Shown one piece after another: positions 19,897 through 30,977 of a stretch of 64,000 nucleotides of DNA. Origin of the DNA: Cherax quadricarinatus (lineage: Eukaryota > Arthropoda > Malacostraca > Decapoda > Parastacidae). Under the pieces are notes generated by a model. The model was given only the letters and a program-made list of their open reading frames with translations, was not told the DNA's origin and made no database searches. Made by a program: the position numbers and the translations under genes. Numbering within the stretch: position 1 is the first letter of the stretch; each line of letters begins with the position of its first letter. The stretch lies in the NCBI RefSeq assembly GCF_038502225.1, contig NC_091352.1:22383216-22447215 (forward strand). Direction: 5' to 3'.

Positions 19897-20851
19897 CTCT
19901 TCTTCTCGAAGTTTGTCGGTGATCAGTGAACGCAGTTGCGCGCTGTGAGAGTGCGTTCGTAATCAATGCCAATGGAACGAGCAATTTGCCAACAACGCTG
20001 TAAGGAAAATTTAGGAAGGTTAAACAAAGTATATGTCAACACCAGACGTCTGACTCTTCTAGGTGGCATACCCCAATGTATAAGTTATTTGCTATGCACA
20101 GTACGATTGCAGAATACCCCAACGTAACACGTTATTTGCAAAACACGCTTAGCTATGCACAGTACGATTGCAGAATACGCATACAAGGTGGATACACAAT
20201 AGCAAAGCTGACTGCAAAATCTTCACACCGAACAAGCTAGTAGCGAGCTGTTAAACGATCACACAATAGCAAGGCTGAACATAGCAAAGCTGACACGCAA
20301 AGTTTATAAAGCGTTGGCAAAGCTAATGCAATGCCAGACAGCAAGCTACACAATGTTCCTGCTTCCAACTTCACCCTAGGCTCAACCCTTTCTGTAAGTC
20401 CAGCTCCAGCTCTCGGACAGGCTACCCATATTACAACCCAGGAGTCCAAATGGCCTGTTATCCTGGGTGTAAAGGGAGCAAAATAAACACAGCAGAAAAT
20501 TTTTGACTTATATTATCCTTCATTAATTTAGAACAGAAGTATGTGCACTATATACACTATGTACAGCGATAGGTATTAGTGCACTCCACGGTAAGCAAGG
20601 CAGAATAGAAGCCACTAGAGAGCAGACCGTGTTTCAACCAGCTCTAGAATGGGAATGACAAGGGCAGACAGGAGAGTGGTACCCCACATAACCTCTGCGA
20701 TGGCCAAAACCATCTTCTTATTGGCTGGAACCTGGTTCCTGGTTGAACGACGGGGCCCCATCGTCAATCCTCAGTCACCTGGTTCGCTGGTTGGGAGAGA
20801 TAGCCTGTGAATGAGGGTGTGTACGTGCGCCGAATAAAGGTTACGTATTCT
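19897..20851 (-). other. Non-coding region between E integrase and D gag, probably LTR and leader
   Basis: About 950 bp lie between the stop of the E integrase and the start of the D gag, both on the minus strand. The position suggests a 3' LTR followed by a leader, or a shared LTR. I could not find a second copy in the window, so the ends are not defined. A short direct repeat, AGCTATGCACAGTACGATTG, occurs around 20090-20175. No RT or RNase H of E is present here. Confidence 0.45.
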
Positions 20852-21434
20852 TTACATGCCACACTGCAAAATCATGTTTTTAATATCACCAGCTTTATCA
20901 ATCCCAAGGTTACTAAGAAAATTGTCGAGTGATAGTAGAGTCACTGAACTTTCTAAACGCACCTCTATACCTCTAGAGATGTCAGGCAGACTGACATTTT
21001 CTTCCTCTGTCCTAGGAAGAATAGATGTAGTAGGTAGAGGACTAGCGTAGTATGTCTTAAGCTGGTTAACATGGTACACGTGATTGGATTTCTTCTTCCC
21101 AGGAGTACGTACTAAATAATTTACGTCGCTAAGCTTTTTCACTACTTCCAGGGGACCATCATACCTGGCTTGTAGAGCATGACTTGGTACTAATTTCTGA
21201 GCCATCACCTTATCTCCTGCTTTAAAAGAGCGAGAGACAGCACGCTTGTCATAATGTTGCTTCATCCTAGCTTGGGCTGAAACTAGGTTTTTCAAAGCTA
21301 GCTCTCTAGCAGCTGTCAAATGTTGCTGCATTAATGAAGGTGAAGTACTCAATGATGGATTTGATTTTCCTGTCCACACGTCTTTTAACACTGCGAGAGG
21401 ACCACGCGCTTGGTGTCCAAATATTAACTCAAAC
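20852..21434 (-). pseudogene. Element E integrase C-terminal part
   Basis: The minus-strand frame reads FELIFGHQARGPLAVLKDVW, then ARMKQHYDKRAVSRSFKAGD and LQARYDGPLEVVKKLSDVNY, a GPY/F-like chromatin-contact module, and ends at 20852. It continues the integrase at 32844-33314. Removing element G joins GFSPFE (right side) to LIFGHQ (left side) without loss of frame. The reading frame shown upstream of 21434 belongs to G, not E. No RT follows, so in this copy RT-RH is deleted or was lost at the D junction. Confidence 0.82.
21428..21434. repeat. Target-site duplication of element G, left copy
   Basis: CTCAAAC at 21428-21434, repeated at 32837-32843 after the A-rich 3' end of G. The duplicated bases encode part of FE in the E integrase. 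Confidence 0.8.
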
Positions 21435-21514
21435 AGATTGTTGCCTGGGTGCAGTGGTGTAAGGTGGTGCTGTCGCGCCTCTGTTAACACCTCAGGACAA
21501 TTACTGCTGTCAAC

Positions 21515-22767
21515 ATGGCGGTTTGTCATAAACACCGGATTAATACTATTGGTATGAGCTTCTTCGGGGGACGATTTCGCCTAGTTCAGCTCAGGTTCTC
21601 TTACCTAAGATCATCAGAGAGACGTATGGGATTCAAGATGGAGAATTATATGGAGTGGCTTTAAATGGAGCATATAGAATCTTCGTGAAACTGCTCTATG
21701 CAACGGTATATGAATCATTGGTTAATCGTTTCCAGGACGTGAGTCTTGATGTTACACCTGCTGTACGTGTGAGGTTAAGTGATGTATCCAGGCATTATAC
21801 CTGGATAAAGTTACGTAGCATTCCCTTTGAGGCAGATGAAGCTGATATCAGAAACGTCTTCGAGAAATATGGGACTGTTCATTTTGTCCAGCATGGTATG
21901 TGGGTAGCTGGCGCCTACGCAGGTTTGCCAGAAGGTACTTTTAACCTTAAAATGACACTGAGGCATCCCATACCGTCCTACGTTTATCTTCAGTAATTCA
22001 GGACACAGGTTATGGTTTTATATCCCGGGCAAAGGCGTACGTGTCGCCTATGTGGTGAGTATGACCACATAGCTGCAACATGTGTGAAGAAAAGACGCTT
22101 ACCTGAACATGTGGTAGAAGACGCAGCCCCTGTCTTACAGGCGACAGGTGAGGATTAATCACCTGGGGGAGGGCGTGGTCGTTTGTGAAGTGAGATGGTG
22201 GAGCAAGCTTTTGGGACTGGCGGTGAGTCTTCCCCTCAGTTCCCTGCCCCAGAGTCTCCTCCAGTGACTTCAGCAGGGATAATACAACAGGAGGAAGTGT
22301 TGGATATACAAGAAGAATTGGAGGAAGTTTTGAAGACCTTGACACCGCCTGAGGAGGGAGTTACATCTGAGCAAGAAGTAGCTGGAGAGTTAACGCTTCC
22401 AGCTTGTCAACGATATGAGAGTTTGGGGAATGATGATGTGACTGAGAAGTCAGTGGAATTAATAAATCATTGTAAGGTGGATGTTGAGGTTCACCGTGAG
22501 GCTTCCCCAGACCATGTTACGGGGGACATGATTGTAACAAGGAAACGGGCAGCTACGTCAGACTCGGATGATGTACTGACGCCAGCAGAGAGGCCTGGGA
22601 AGCAGACTGGGGTGGTCGGAGAGGGAAGAGGTGGTGATGGGGGAGATCATGATAAGAGACATCGGAAGAAGGGAGGGGGGAAAGAAGGTACTGCGCAGAT
22701 AACATACAGAAATACTAATTCTAGTGGTGAAAAAAGTGAGGAGAAGAGGCAGGGGTGGAAAATTTAA
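21515..22767 (+). pseudogene. Element G ORF1, decayed
   Basis: The frame starts MAVCHKHRINTIG at 21515, then shifts to give VLLPKIIRETYGIQDGELYG, GVALNGAYRIFVKL, HYTWIKLRSIPFEADEADIR and FEKYGTVHFVQHGMW, all matching H ORF1. A TAA at about 21994 is followed by the knuckle CRLCGEYDHIAATC. Another stop precedes the acidic spacer and the VDVEVHREASPDH and DSDDVLTPAERPGKQ blocks. It is a typical Tx1 ORF1 with an RRM-like region and one CCHC knuckle, broken by at least one frameshift and two stops. Confidence 0.82.
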
Positions 22768-22778
22768 AAGGCCTTCGG

Positions 22779-24050
22779 TGTATGACTGTTAATGTTAATG
22801 GATTATGTAGCAGAATATAGGGAGAATGGTTGTGTATGTTTCTTAATAAATATAGAGCGGATGTTGTGTTCCTCCAGGAACATAATTTCAAGGAGGGTAA
22901 GGTGTTAGAGGTAGCAGGTTATCAAGTAATAACCCTGCCAACTACCCGTTTAAAAGGTGGTGTAGGTATTTTAATAAAGGAGACGAGCCCGTTTATTTTG
23001 CAGAGAAGTGAGGGGGGAGGGGGGAGGGGGGAGGGGGGAGGGGGGGAGGGGGAGGGGGAGGGGGGATGGGGAGGGGGGAGGGGGGAGGATGTTGCGTGTG
23101 GATGGGTTGTGGATGAGTAAGTGTGTATCTTTTGTAGTGTGTATGCGCCTGCGGAGATTAGCATGCAGGTAAGGAAGGATTTTGTGTCCGATGATCCTGT
23201 CTATTTTTTGCGTGCACTTCCGGAAGTAGCAATAGTGAGGGGTGACTAGAACTGTATTATTAGGGCGGCTGACGTAGAACAAAAAGGGGCAGGACATATG
23301 TCTGTAACTCTCAGGGATTTGATGAAGGACGTTAGGTTACGTGATGCGTTTGGGGGGGGGGGGAAACAGAACATACTTTTGTTAGGAGGGGATACGCAGC
23401 GAGGTTAGACAGAGTGTATCTTTCTCAAGGGGTTGTTGTGAAATCTTTTAATGTCAGATCATCGGGCTGTAGTGGTGGAAGTAGGGTGGGACGAGCTGGC
23501 GGAAATACATAGGACTTTGAAATTGAACATTAGTGTGTTGAGTGATGAAGAAGAATTGGAAGGTTTTTCTATTCTATGGAAGGAGCTTTACAAGGAAGCT
23601 CAGGAGGTGGATGACATTGTAACATGGTGGGATTATTTGGCTAAAGAAAGGATAAGAAAGTATTATGTGAGGGAGGGTAAACGTATAAACAATTTAAAAT
23701 ATGGGCTTTTGAATTATTTAGAGGATCGATTAAGAGGTTGTTATGGGCAGGGGATGGTTGGTGGTGTTTTTCCCATGGACGAAATAGTAGACATAAAAGA
23801 GAGATTGTGAGCATTGAAAAATGATCGGTTTCAAGTGGTAAGAGTGCAAGCAGGGTTTAGAAGAAGTTTTGTGGGGAGACAAGCCGTCAGCGTGTGTATT
23901 GCGCCATCAAAAGCAAAGGCAGGTGCTGACGGCTATCCCGAGATTAGTGGTAAATGAGACGATGGGGATCTATAGAGTAGGGCGGATATGTGGTATGAAA
24001 AGCACTGGACAAGTGTGGGGGTGTGGATGATGTAGAGTTAGAGAGAGTGT
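22779..24050 (+). pseudogene. Element G ORF2, endonuclease part
   Basis: Endonuclease motifs: TVNVNGL (about 22785), DVVFLQEHNFKEG and TRLKGGVGILIKETSPF. Beyond that, an expanded (GGGGGGA)n tract at 23008-23090 destroys the frame. Later blocks are MSDHRAVVVEVGW (23451), KYGLLNYLEDRLRGCYGQ and DKPSACVLRHQKQRQ. The frame is lost at about 24050, where an unrelated AT-rich insert begins. The poly-purine expansion appears specific to this copy; in element 1 and H the same place encodes the Gly-rich EEGGGGRVVRV loop. Confidence 0.8.
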
Positions 24051-25320
24051 GTACATATGCAAAGTGCAATGTGGGAGCATGTGGGCAATTTTCCGCGCGC
24101 GCTCAACCAAAAATCGAAAAATTATGGAAATTGAGTTATATATACCAAAAAAATAGCTTAATTCTTTGGCAACACAATGGTACAAGAATCAATGTTCTAA
24201 GACGTTTCTACAAGAAATTATAGTCATTTATATCAGGTATGGTAACGGCGATGTAGGTAGCGCGTCTGTTCTCAACCTATGTATTTTTTGGAATTTTTTC
24301 CTTGTTTTTTATTTCTTTTTCTTTGCATTATTCTTTCTAATATAATAATTGATTATTTGGCATCATATAAGAGTAAGTGGAGCTTATCAATAGACGTCTA
24401 GCCTATCAGGAAGCACCTAGGTACACTCGGCAGTGCTCCCCCTCCAGATCGTGCCAGGTGAAATCACTTCATTATTACGTTTATATCAGCTTATATATCA
24501 ACTATACGGCTTATTTATCTATCAGAATTGATCTAATATGATATAATAAACACTATAAATAACAAACAAACATGTTATATACTCTAGACTGAATAAAATA
24601 GGCCATAATATAGCTAGAGTCCACCAGCAATATTTCGATATAAATGTGTTACTCCTCGTCTCCTTGTTCTATTGTTTGGTCTGTGAGTGATAGAAAACGG
24701 TGTTTTGAAGAGGATAACTGCACTAGAAAATCAGTTTACTAAGAAATACACCAAAAAAAAACCGATTTCCGCGCAAAAAAAATTTTTTTTGAGACGGTAG
24801 GCCTGCCGACGTTTTCTAGGCCTATATCTCGGAAGTAACTTTTTCACATATTTCGCTAAAGTACACCATTATTAATGATTGTATTGAAATGATTTTCACT
24901 GACAATATAAAACAAAGTGTGTTTGAAAATGTGATGATTCTTTTTTTGGAATATATCAAATATTTTTGATTTTGTGGGAGGTAAAAGGCAGATATTTTGG
25001 TGAATGCAAAAAAGTCTATCAAATGTATTTTTTTTTTCCATGATAATAAGATATATTAGATGAAACATGTGCATCCCAAATTAGTGTCAGATGTATTCTA
25101 ACGGTTGGGATTGTCGGAAGTGCCACTCGAAGTGCCATTTTGTCATACTTTGCTGCCATATATGAAGTCACTAAAATATTTTTTTTTTCTCTGTTGTTTG
25201 TTGACCAATCATACTGAAACTTTGTCACATTCTTCTACATATGAACCTCTAAATGTACACCAAAAATAAAAAAAATTGGTTGAAAAATAAAAGAGTTGGC
25301 AAAATCAGGGGGGGTACCCT
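24051..25320. other. AT-rich insert of unknown identity inside element G
   Basis: About 1.27 kb separate the endonuclease linker (DDVELERVC) from the RT start (INSDRTALGGVITAEEIE). It is AT-rich with A- and T-homopolymers, no coding signal and no similarity to other parts of the window. Near the ends, TCAACCAAAAAT (about 24101) and ATTGGTTGAAAAAT (about 25277) are roughly inverted, but this is weak. It might be a non-autonomous transposon or a fragment of one. Boundaries are approximate. Confidence 0.5.
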
Positions 25321-27334
25321 TAATTAATAGTGATAGGACGGCTTTGGGTGGAGTTATTACTGCAGAGGAAATAGAGATTACTTTACAGGGCATGAGGAAG
25401 GGAAAAGCCTCGGGTATTGATGGTCTACCGGTGGAATTTTATTTACAGCATTAGGCGTTGATAGGAAATTTCATGGTTAGGTTATTTAATTGTATGAAGG
25501 AGAAGGGTAAGTTGGGAGATAAGCAGACTACGGCAGTTGTGGTGTTGGTCCCGAAAGGTAAGGGGCAGCTCACCCTTCGGGAGTATCGGGCAATATTGTT
25601 GCTATGTGCGGACTATAAGGTTTTGGCAAAAATTTTAGGTAATAGGGTTAAATGCGTAGTGGGGAGGGTCGTTTCGCAATCGCAGTTTGGGCTGCCCGGA
25701 AGGTCGATGATTGAAGGACACAGGATTCTGAGACGTTTTGTGGAGACAAAGGGTGGGGGGGAGGGGGCGGCTTTACTGGCTTTGGACTGGCAGGCAGCCT
25801 ATGATAGAGTGGAAAGGCGTGCACTGCAGGTTATACTTAGGAAACAAGGTTATGGGGAAGAAATAGTTGATTGGGTAAATACGCTGTATAGGGGAGCAGA
25901 AATGAGGGTACAAATAAATGGGTGTATGGGGAGGGAATTTGCGATGGGTAGAGGTCTTAGGCAGGGGTGTCCCATGTCACAGATCTTATGTTTACAGGAC
26001 CCCTTTTATAGAATGGTTGAACATACTGTCAGTACCCGGGGTGAGGGTGGGGTTGAGGGAGGGACGCTTTTGCCGGGATTAATAGGTTCTGGTTCGTGAA
26101 AGGATGTCTATGAAAGTGTTGGAAGATGTTGTGCAAGTGTTTGAACGTGCCACGTGTATGAAGGTAAATAGTGAGAAGTCAATGATCATGGGGTTGGGCA
26201 CTTGGAAAGGGTGGGTATGGTGAGTTGTAATGTTGTTAAAAAGTGTGCGGTGTCGCTAAAGATTTGTGGTATTATACAGGGATGACATGGATGTGGCGCA
26301 TGAAAAAAACTTGGATAAGTTGTTAGGAAGGATCGTGGGACGTCTGGGTGTTTTGAGGCCCAGCATCTCACTCTGGCCCAACGTGTGATTGTCGTAAATG
26401 TTTTATTGTATAGTAAGGTTTGGTTTGCGGCTGTGTTCCCGATTACAGGGACAGCGATTGCGGGAATTTTGAGAAGGGTGTTTAAATTTTTGTGGGGATC
26501 AAGTTGTGATTGGTTAAGAAGAGAGGTTGTTATGTTACCGGTGAGCCAGGGTGGGTTGGGATTGATGGATCTAAGGCGGAGGGCAAAATGCGTGTTTCTT
26601 AAATGGGAGGTATTGCATGTGGGCGTGATGGCGGGAAATATAGAACATGTATATATGAGGTTGAAGTAGTGGTATGGAGGCGTTGAACTGAGGGAATGTG
26701 AAATTGTTCTACGGGCCTTGTTGTTGGTTAGGGAACGGAGAAACATTCGAATACTGGTTTTGTGTAGGTTACTGGTGGGTAAGTGCGTTGCCCATGTTGA
26801 GAGTCTGTTCCCTATGTACTCGTGGAGAAACATTTGGTATAGATTTAGCAAGCTGAAATTATTGCCAAGGGTGTGTGGTGTTATGTTTCGTTTTTTGGAT
26901 GATATCTTGCCGTCATGAGCCATACTGAGAACCAGGAGAGTAGTAGAGGAGGGGGGTGTGGTTTTTGTGGAGGGGACGACACGGCATTCCATGTTGTTTA
27001 CTTTTGTGAAGGGTTAGAAGACGTCGGGGGTTGGTTAGGAAGGTTGGTTCAGAGGGTGGGAGGGAGTGGGGTGGCGGTTCTGCGAGCTTTAAGTCTAAAC
27101 ATGGGTGGTTTAGAAGAGGAAGTTATAAGAGCTTTAGATTACGTCATGGTGGATTATATCTACATATCGTGGGTGATGAGGGGGAAAGGAGTTAGTGAGG
27201 TGCGAAGGCGCGCTCTTGCGATAACGTTTTATCGTACGATGTGTCGTAACCGGGAGTTGCACGGGAAGAGGTGGGATCAGGTATTTTCGGAAGGAAATAG
27301 GAGGCTAACGTTAGAAATCCTCGTGAATCTGTGA
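25321..27334 (+). pseudogene. Element G ORF2, RT and C-terminal part, active site lost
   Basis: RT motifs: ASGIDGLPVEFYLQH, TTAVVVLVPKGKG, CADYKVLAKILGNRV, FGLPGRSMIEGHR, ALDWQAAYDRVE and GRGLRQGCPMSQ. The YVDD region is absent: LLPGLIGSGS is followed by a stop and then VVQVFERATCMKVNSEKS. Later parts keep RRVFKFLWGSS, LPVSQGGLGLMDL, the CGFCGGDDTAFHVVYFC zinc-like motif (about 26955) and FYRTMCRNRELHGKRWDQ, ending at 27334. Several frameshifts and stops are present. Without the catalytic aspartates this copy cannot make active RT. Confidence 0.83.
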
Positions 27335-28180
27335 ATGAATATGAATATGCGAAGGGTAAGGTTGCTTTTTATTTATGGGATTTAATTTGGTTGAGTGTAA
27401 GTCAGTGGGTAATAGCGGGCTCGTCTCCTTGGGGGTGGGGGGGATGAGAGTGTGGTGAATGTTGGCATGGATTGTGTTTTCTGGTTGTCATGGATGTGTG
27501 GTTGCGGAGTTTTGAGAGCTCGCTGATACTTATTGTTACTTTTGTGTCGAATCGAATCGAGGACGACGAGAGCTGTCGTAAGATGGGAAGGAAGAAGGAT
27601 AAGGAAGGATGGAAATAACTGGAAAAGGATGGGAAGGAGGGGAAGAGGAGGAATCAAGGCAAGTGGCCCAACCACTTTGGGACATGTGGTACCGAAGTAC
27701 TGGAGTCGTAGATGGAGATGTATTTCAGGAATACTGACGAAGACGATGCAGAAGGGAACAGGAACTCAGCAGGTACTGGCTGCATCTTGCTGGATGGATG
27801 ATTACTGCAACTTGAATGATGATAGGCGGCAACAGGCGACATGGAAGGAGCTCATCGTTGATTGGTCAGTTCATAGAGGTTTGGTGGTTAACTGGAGTCA
27901 TGGCGTTGTTTTACGATTCAGTTCTGTTTTCAAGACGTTTAAAACGTTGTAGAGGGAGCAAATTAATACCTGTCAGCAAGTGTTTTTGGCTGGAATCTTC
28001 TAGTTGGTCTACAATGGCCCTTAGAATAGTAGAAAGTTCAATTGTACGAAGAGTTCCAGCTTAGCAGGAAGAATCGATGGTATACTTGACTGTCTTTTCG
28101 ATGAGGTGAGAATAAAGCTCATGAAACGGCTTGTCTTGATGATATTTTTCTGTAGTGTAGAAGTTGATTCCAGTCCATGA
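27335..28180 (+). other. Element G 3' UTR, first part
   Basis: The sequence follows the ORF2 stop of G and continues to the RTE copy at about 28181. No coding signal consistent with the element was seen. The remaining 3' UTR is at about 32341-32836. Confidence 0.6.
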
Positions 28181-30977
28181 AGTATATTTTTTAATTTATT
28201 ATTTTATTATTTTTTATTTTATTATCACACTGGCCGATTCCCACCAAAGCAGGGTGGCCCGAGAAAGAAAAACTTTCACCATCATTCACTCCATCACTGT
28301 CTTGCCAGAAGGATGCTTTACACTACAGTTTTTAAACTGCAACATTAACACCCCTCCTTCAGAGTGCAGGCACTGTACTTCCCATCTCCAGGACTCAAGT
28401 CCGGCCTGCCGGTTTCCCTGAACCCCTTCATAAATGTTACTTTGCTCACACTCCAACAGCATGTCAAGTATTAAAAACATTTGTCTCCATTCACTCCTAT
28501 CAAACACGCTCACGCATGCCTGTTGGAAGTCCAAGCCCCTCGCACACAAAACCTCCTTTACCCCCTCCCTCCAACCTTTCCTAGGCCGACCCCTACCCCG
28601 ACTTCCTTCCACTACAGACTGATACACTCTTGAAGTCATTCTTTTTCGCTCCATTCTCTCTACATGTCCGAACCACCTCAACAACCCTTCCTCAGCCCTC
28701 TGGACAACAGTTTTGGTAATCCCGCACCTCCTCCTAACTTCCAAACTACGAATTCTCTGCATTATATTCACACCACACATTGTCCTCAGACTTGACATCT
28801 AGACTGCCTCCAGCCTTCTCCTCGCTGCAACATTCATCACCCATGTTTCACACCCATATAAGAGCGTTGGTAAAACTATACTCTCATACATTCCCCTCTT
28901 TGTTTCCAAGGACAAAGTTCTTTGTCTCCAAAGACTCCTAAGTGCACCACTCACCCTTTTCCCTTCATCAATTCTATGATTCACCTCATCTTTCATAGAC
29001 CCATCCACTCCCAAATATCTGAATACATTCACCTCCTTCATACTCTCTCCCTCCAATCTGATATCCAATCTTTCATCACCTAATCTTTTAGTTATCCTCA
29101 TAACCTAACTCTTTCCTGTATTCACTTTTAATTTTCTTCTTTTGCATACCCTACCAAATTCATCCACCAATCTCTGCAACTTCTCTTCAGGATCTCTCAA
29201 GAGCACAGTGTCATCAGCAAAGAGCAACTGTGATAACTCCCACTTTATGTGTGATTCTTTATCTTTTAACTCCACGCCTCTTGCCAAGACCCTCGCATTT
29301 ACTTCTCTTACAACCCCATCTATAAATATATTAAACAACCACGGTGACATCACACATCCTTGTCTAAGGCCTACTTTTACTGGGAAATAATTTCCCTCTT
29401 TCCTACATAACTTGAGCCTCACTATCATCGTAAAAACTCTTCACTGCTTTCAGTAACCTACCTCCCATACCATACACTTGCAACATCTGCCACATTGCCC
29501 CCCTATCCCCCCTGTCATACGCCTTTTCCAAATCCATAAATGCCACAAAGACCTCTTTAGCCTTATCTAAATACTGTTCACTTATATGTTTCACTGTAAA
29601 CACCTGGTCCACACACCCCCTACCTTTCCTAAAGCCTCCTTGTTCATCTGCTATCCTATTCTCCGTCTTACTCTTAATTCTTTCAATAATAACTCTACCA
29701 TACACTTTACCAGGTATACTCAACAGACTTATCCCCCTATAATTTTTGCACTCTATTTTGTCCCCTTTGCCTTTATACAAAGGAACTATGCATGCTCTCT
29801 GCCAATCCCTAGGTACCTTACCCTCATCCATACATTTATTAAATAATTGCACCAACCACTCCAAAACTATATCCCCACCTGCTTTTAACACTTCTATCTT
29901 TATCCCATCAATCCCGGCTGCCTTACCCCCTTTCATTTTACCTACTGCCTCACGAACTTCCCCCACACTCACAACTGGCTCTTCCTCACTCCTACAAGAT
30001 GTTATTCCTCCTTGCCCTATACACGAAATCACAGCTTCCCTATCTTCATCAACACTTAACAGTTCCTCAAAATATTCCCTCCATCTTCCCAATACCTTTA
30101 ACTCTCCATTTAATAACTCTCCTCTCCTATTTTCAACTGACAAATCCATTTGTTCTCTAGGCTTCCTTAACTTGTTAATCTCACTCCAAAACTTTTTTTT
30201 ATTTTCAACAAAATTTGTTGATAACATCTCACCCACTCTCTCATTTGCTCTCTTTTTACATTGCTTCACCACTCTCCATATACTCTTACCTCCTTGCATC
30301 ACTTTTACTTTGTAAAAACTTCTCATATGCCAACTTTTTCTCCCTTACTACTCTCTTTACATTATCATTCCACCAATCGCTCCTCTTTCCTCCCGCACCC
30401 ATTTTCCTGTAATCACAAACTTCTGCTGAACACTCTAACATTACATTTTTAAACCTACCCCATACTTCTTCGACCCCATTGCCTATGCTCTCATTAGCCC
30501 ATCTATCCTCCAATAGCTGTTTATATCTTACCCTAACTGCCTCCTCTTTTAGTATATAAACCTTCACCTCTCTCTTCCCTGATGCTTCTATTCTCCTTGT
30601 ATCCCATCTACCTTTTACTCTCAGTGTAGCTACAACTAGAAAGTGATCTTATATATCTGTGGCCCCTCTATAAACATGTACATCCTGAAGTCTACTCAAC
30701 AGTCTTTTATCTACCAATACATAATCCAACAAACTACTGTCATTTCGCCCTACATCATATCTTGTATACTTATTTATCCTCTTTTTCTTAAAATATTTAT
30801 TACCTATAACTAAACCCCTTTCTATACAAAGTTCAATCAAAGGGCTCCCATTATCATTTACACCTGGCACCCCAAACTTACCTACCTCACCCTCTCTAAA
30901 AGTTTCTCCTACTTTAGCATTCAGGTCCCCTACCACAATTACTCTCTCACTTGGTTCATAGGCTCCTATACATTCAC
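28181..30977 (-). mobile_element. RTE-clade LINE copy 2, 5'-truncated, nested in the G 3' UTR
   Basis: Minus-strand RTE LINE, longer than copy 1. It keeps part of the endonuclease (ECIGAYEPSER, VGDLNAKVGE, DSSLLDYVLV), then RT and the C-terminal region. The 3' end lies at about 28181-28260 with the same GGCCACCCTGC-containing tail and an A/T-rich end. It is truncated at about 30977 inside the endonuclease. It directly abuts the I-like ORF1 fragment. No target-site duplication was recognised. Confidence 0.8.
28286..30977 (-). pseudogene. RTE ORF2 copy 2: partial endonuclease, RT, C-terminus
   Basis: The reading frame is broken into at least six pieces (30936-30649, 30567-30286, 30326-29403, 29428-29105, 29101-28799, 28798-28286). 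Motifs in order are VVGDLNAKVGE, QMDLSVENRRGELLNGE, AAGIDGIKIEVLKAGG, GFRKGRGCVDQVF, AFMDLEKAYDRGD, GLRQGCVMSPWLFN, LLFADDTVLL, and GHVERMERKRM with SRGRGRPRKGWREG. It is nearly the same sequence as copy 1, so both belong to one RTE family, but this copy carries more disabling changes. It extends copy 1 upstream and shows where that one is truncated. Confidence 0.82.

Noticed and set aside
19897..20851. Definite LTR for element E or D
   Set aside because: Position suggests an LTR, but no second copy, clear TG...CA ends, or polypurine tract could be shown, so it is left as an unresolved region.
24023..24223. Small frame MDDVELERVC as a gene
   Set aside because: Its first residues are the LINE G linker and the remainder is the AT-rich insert. 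There is no independent support.
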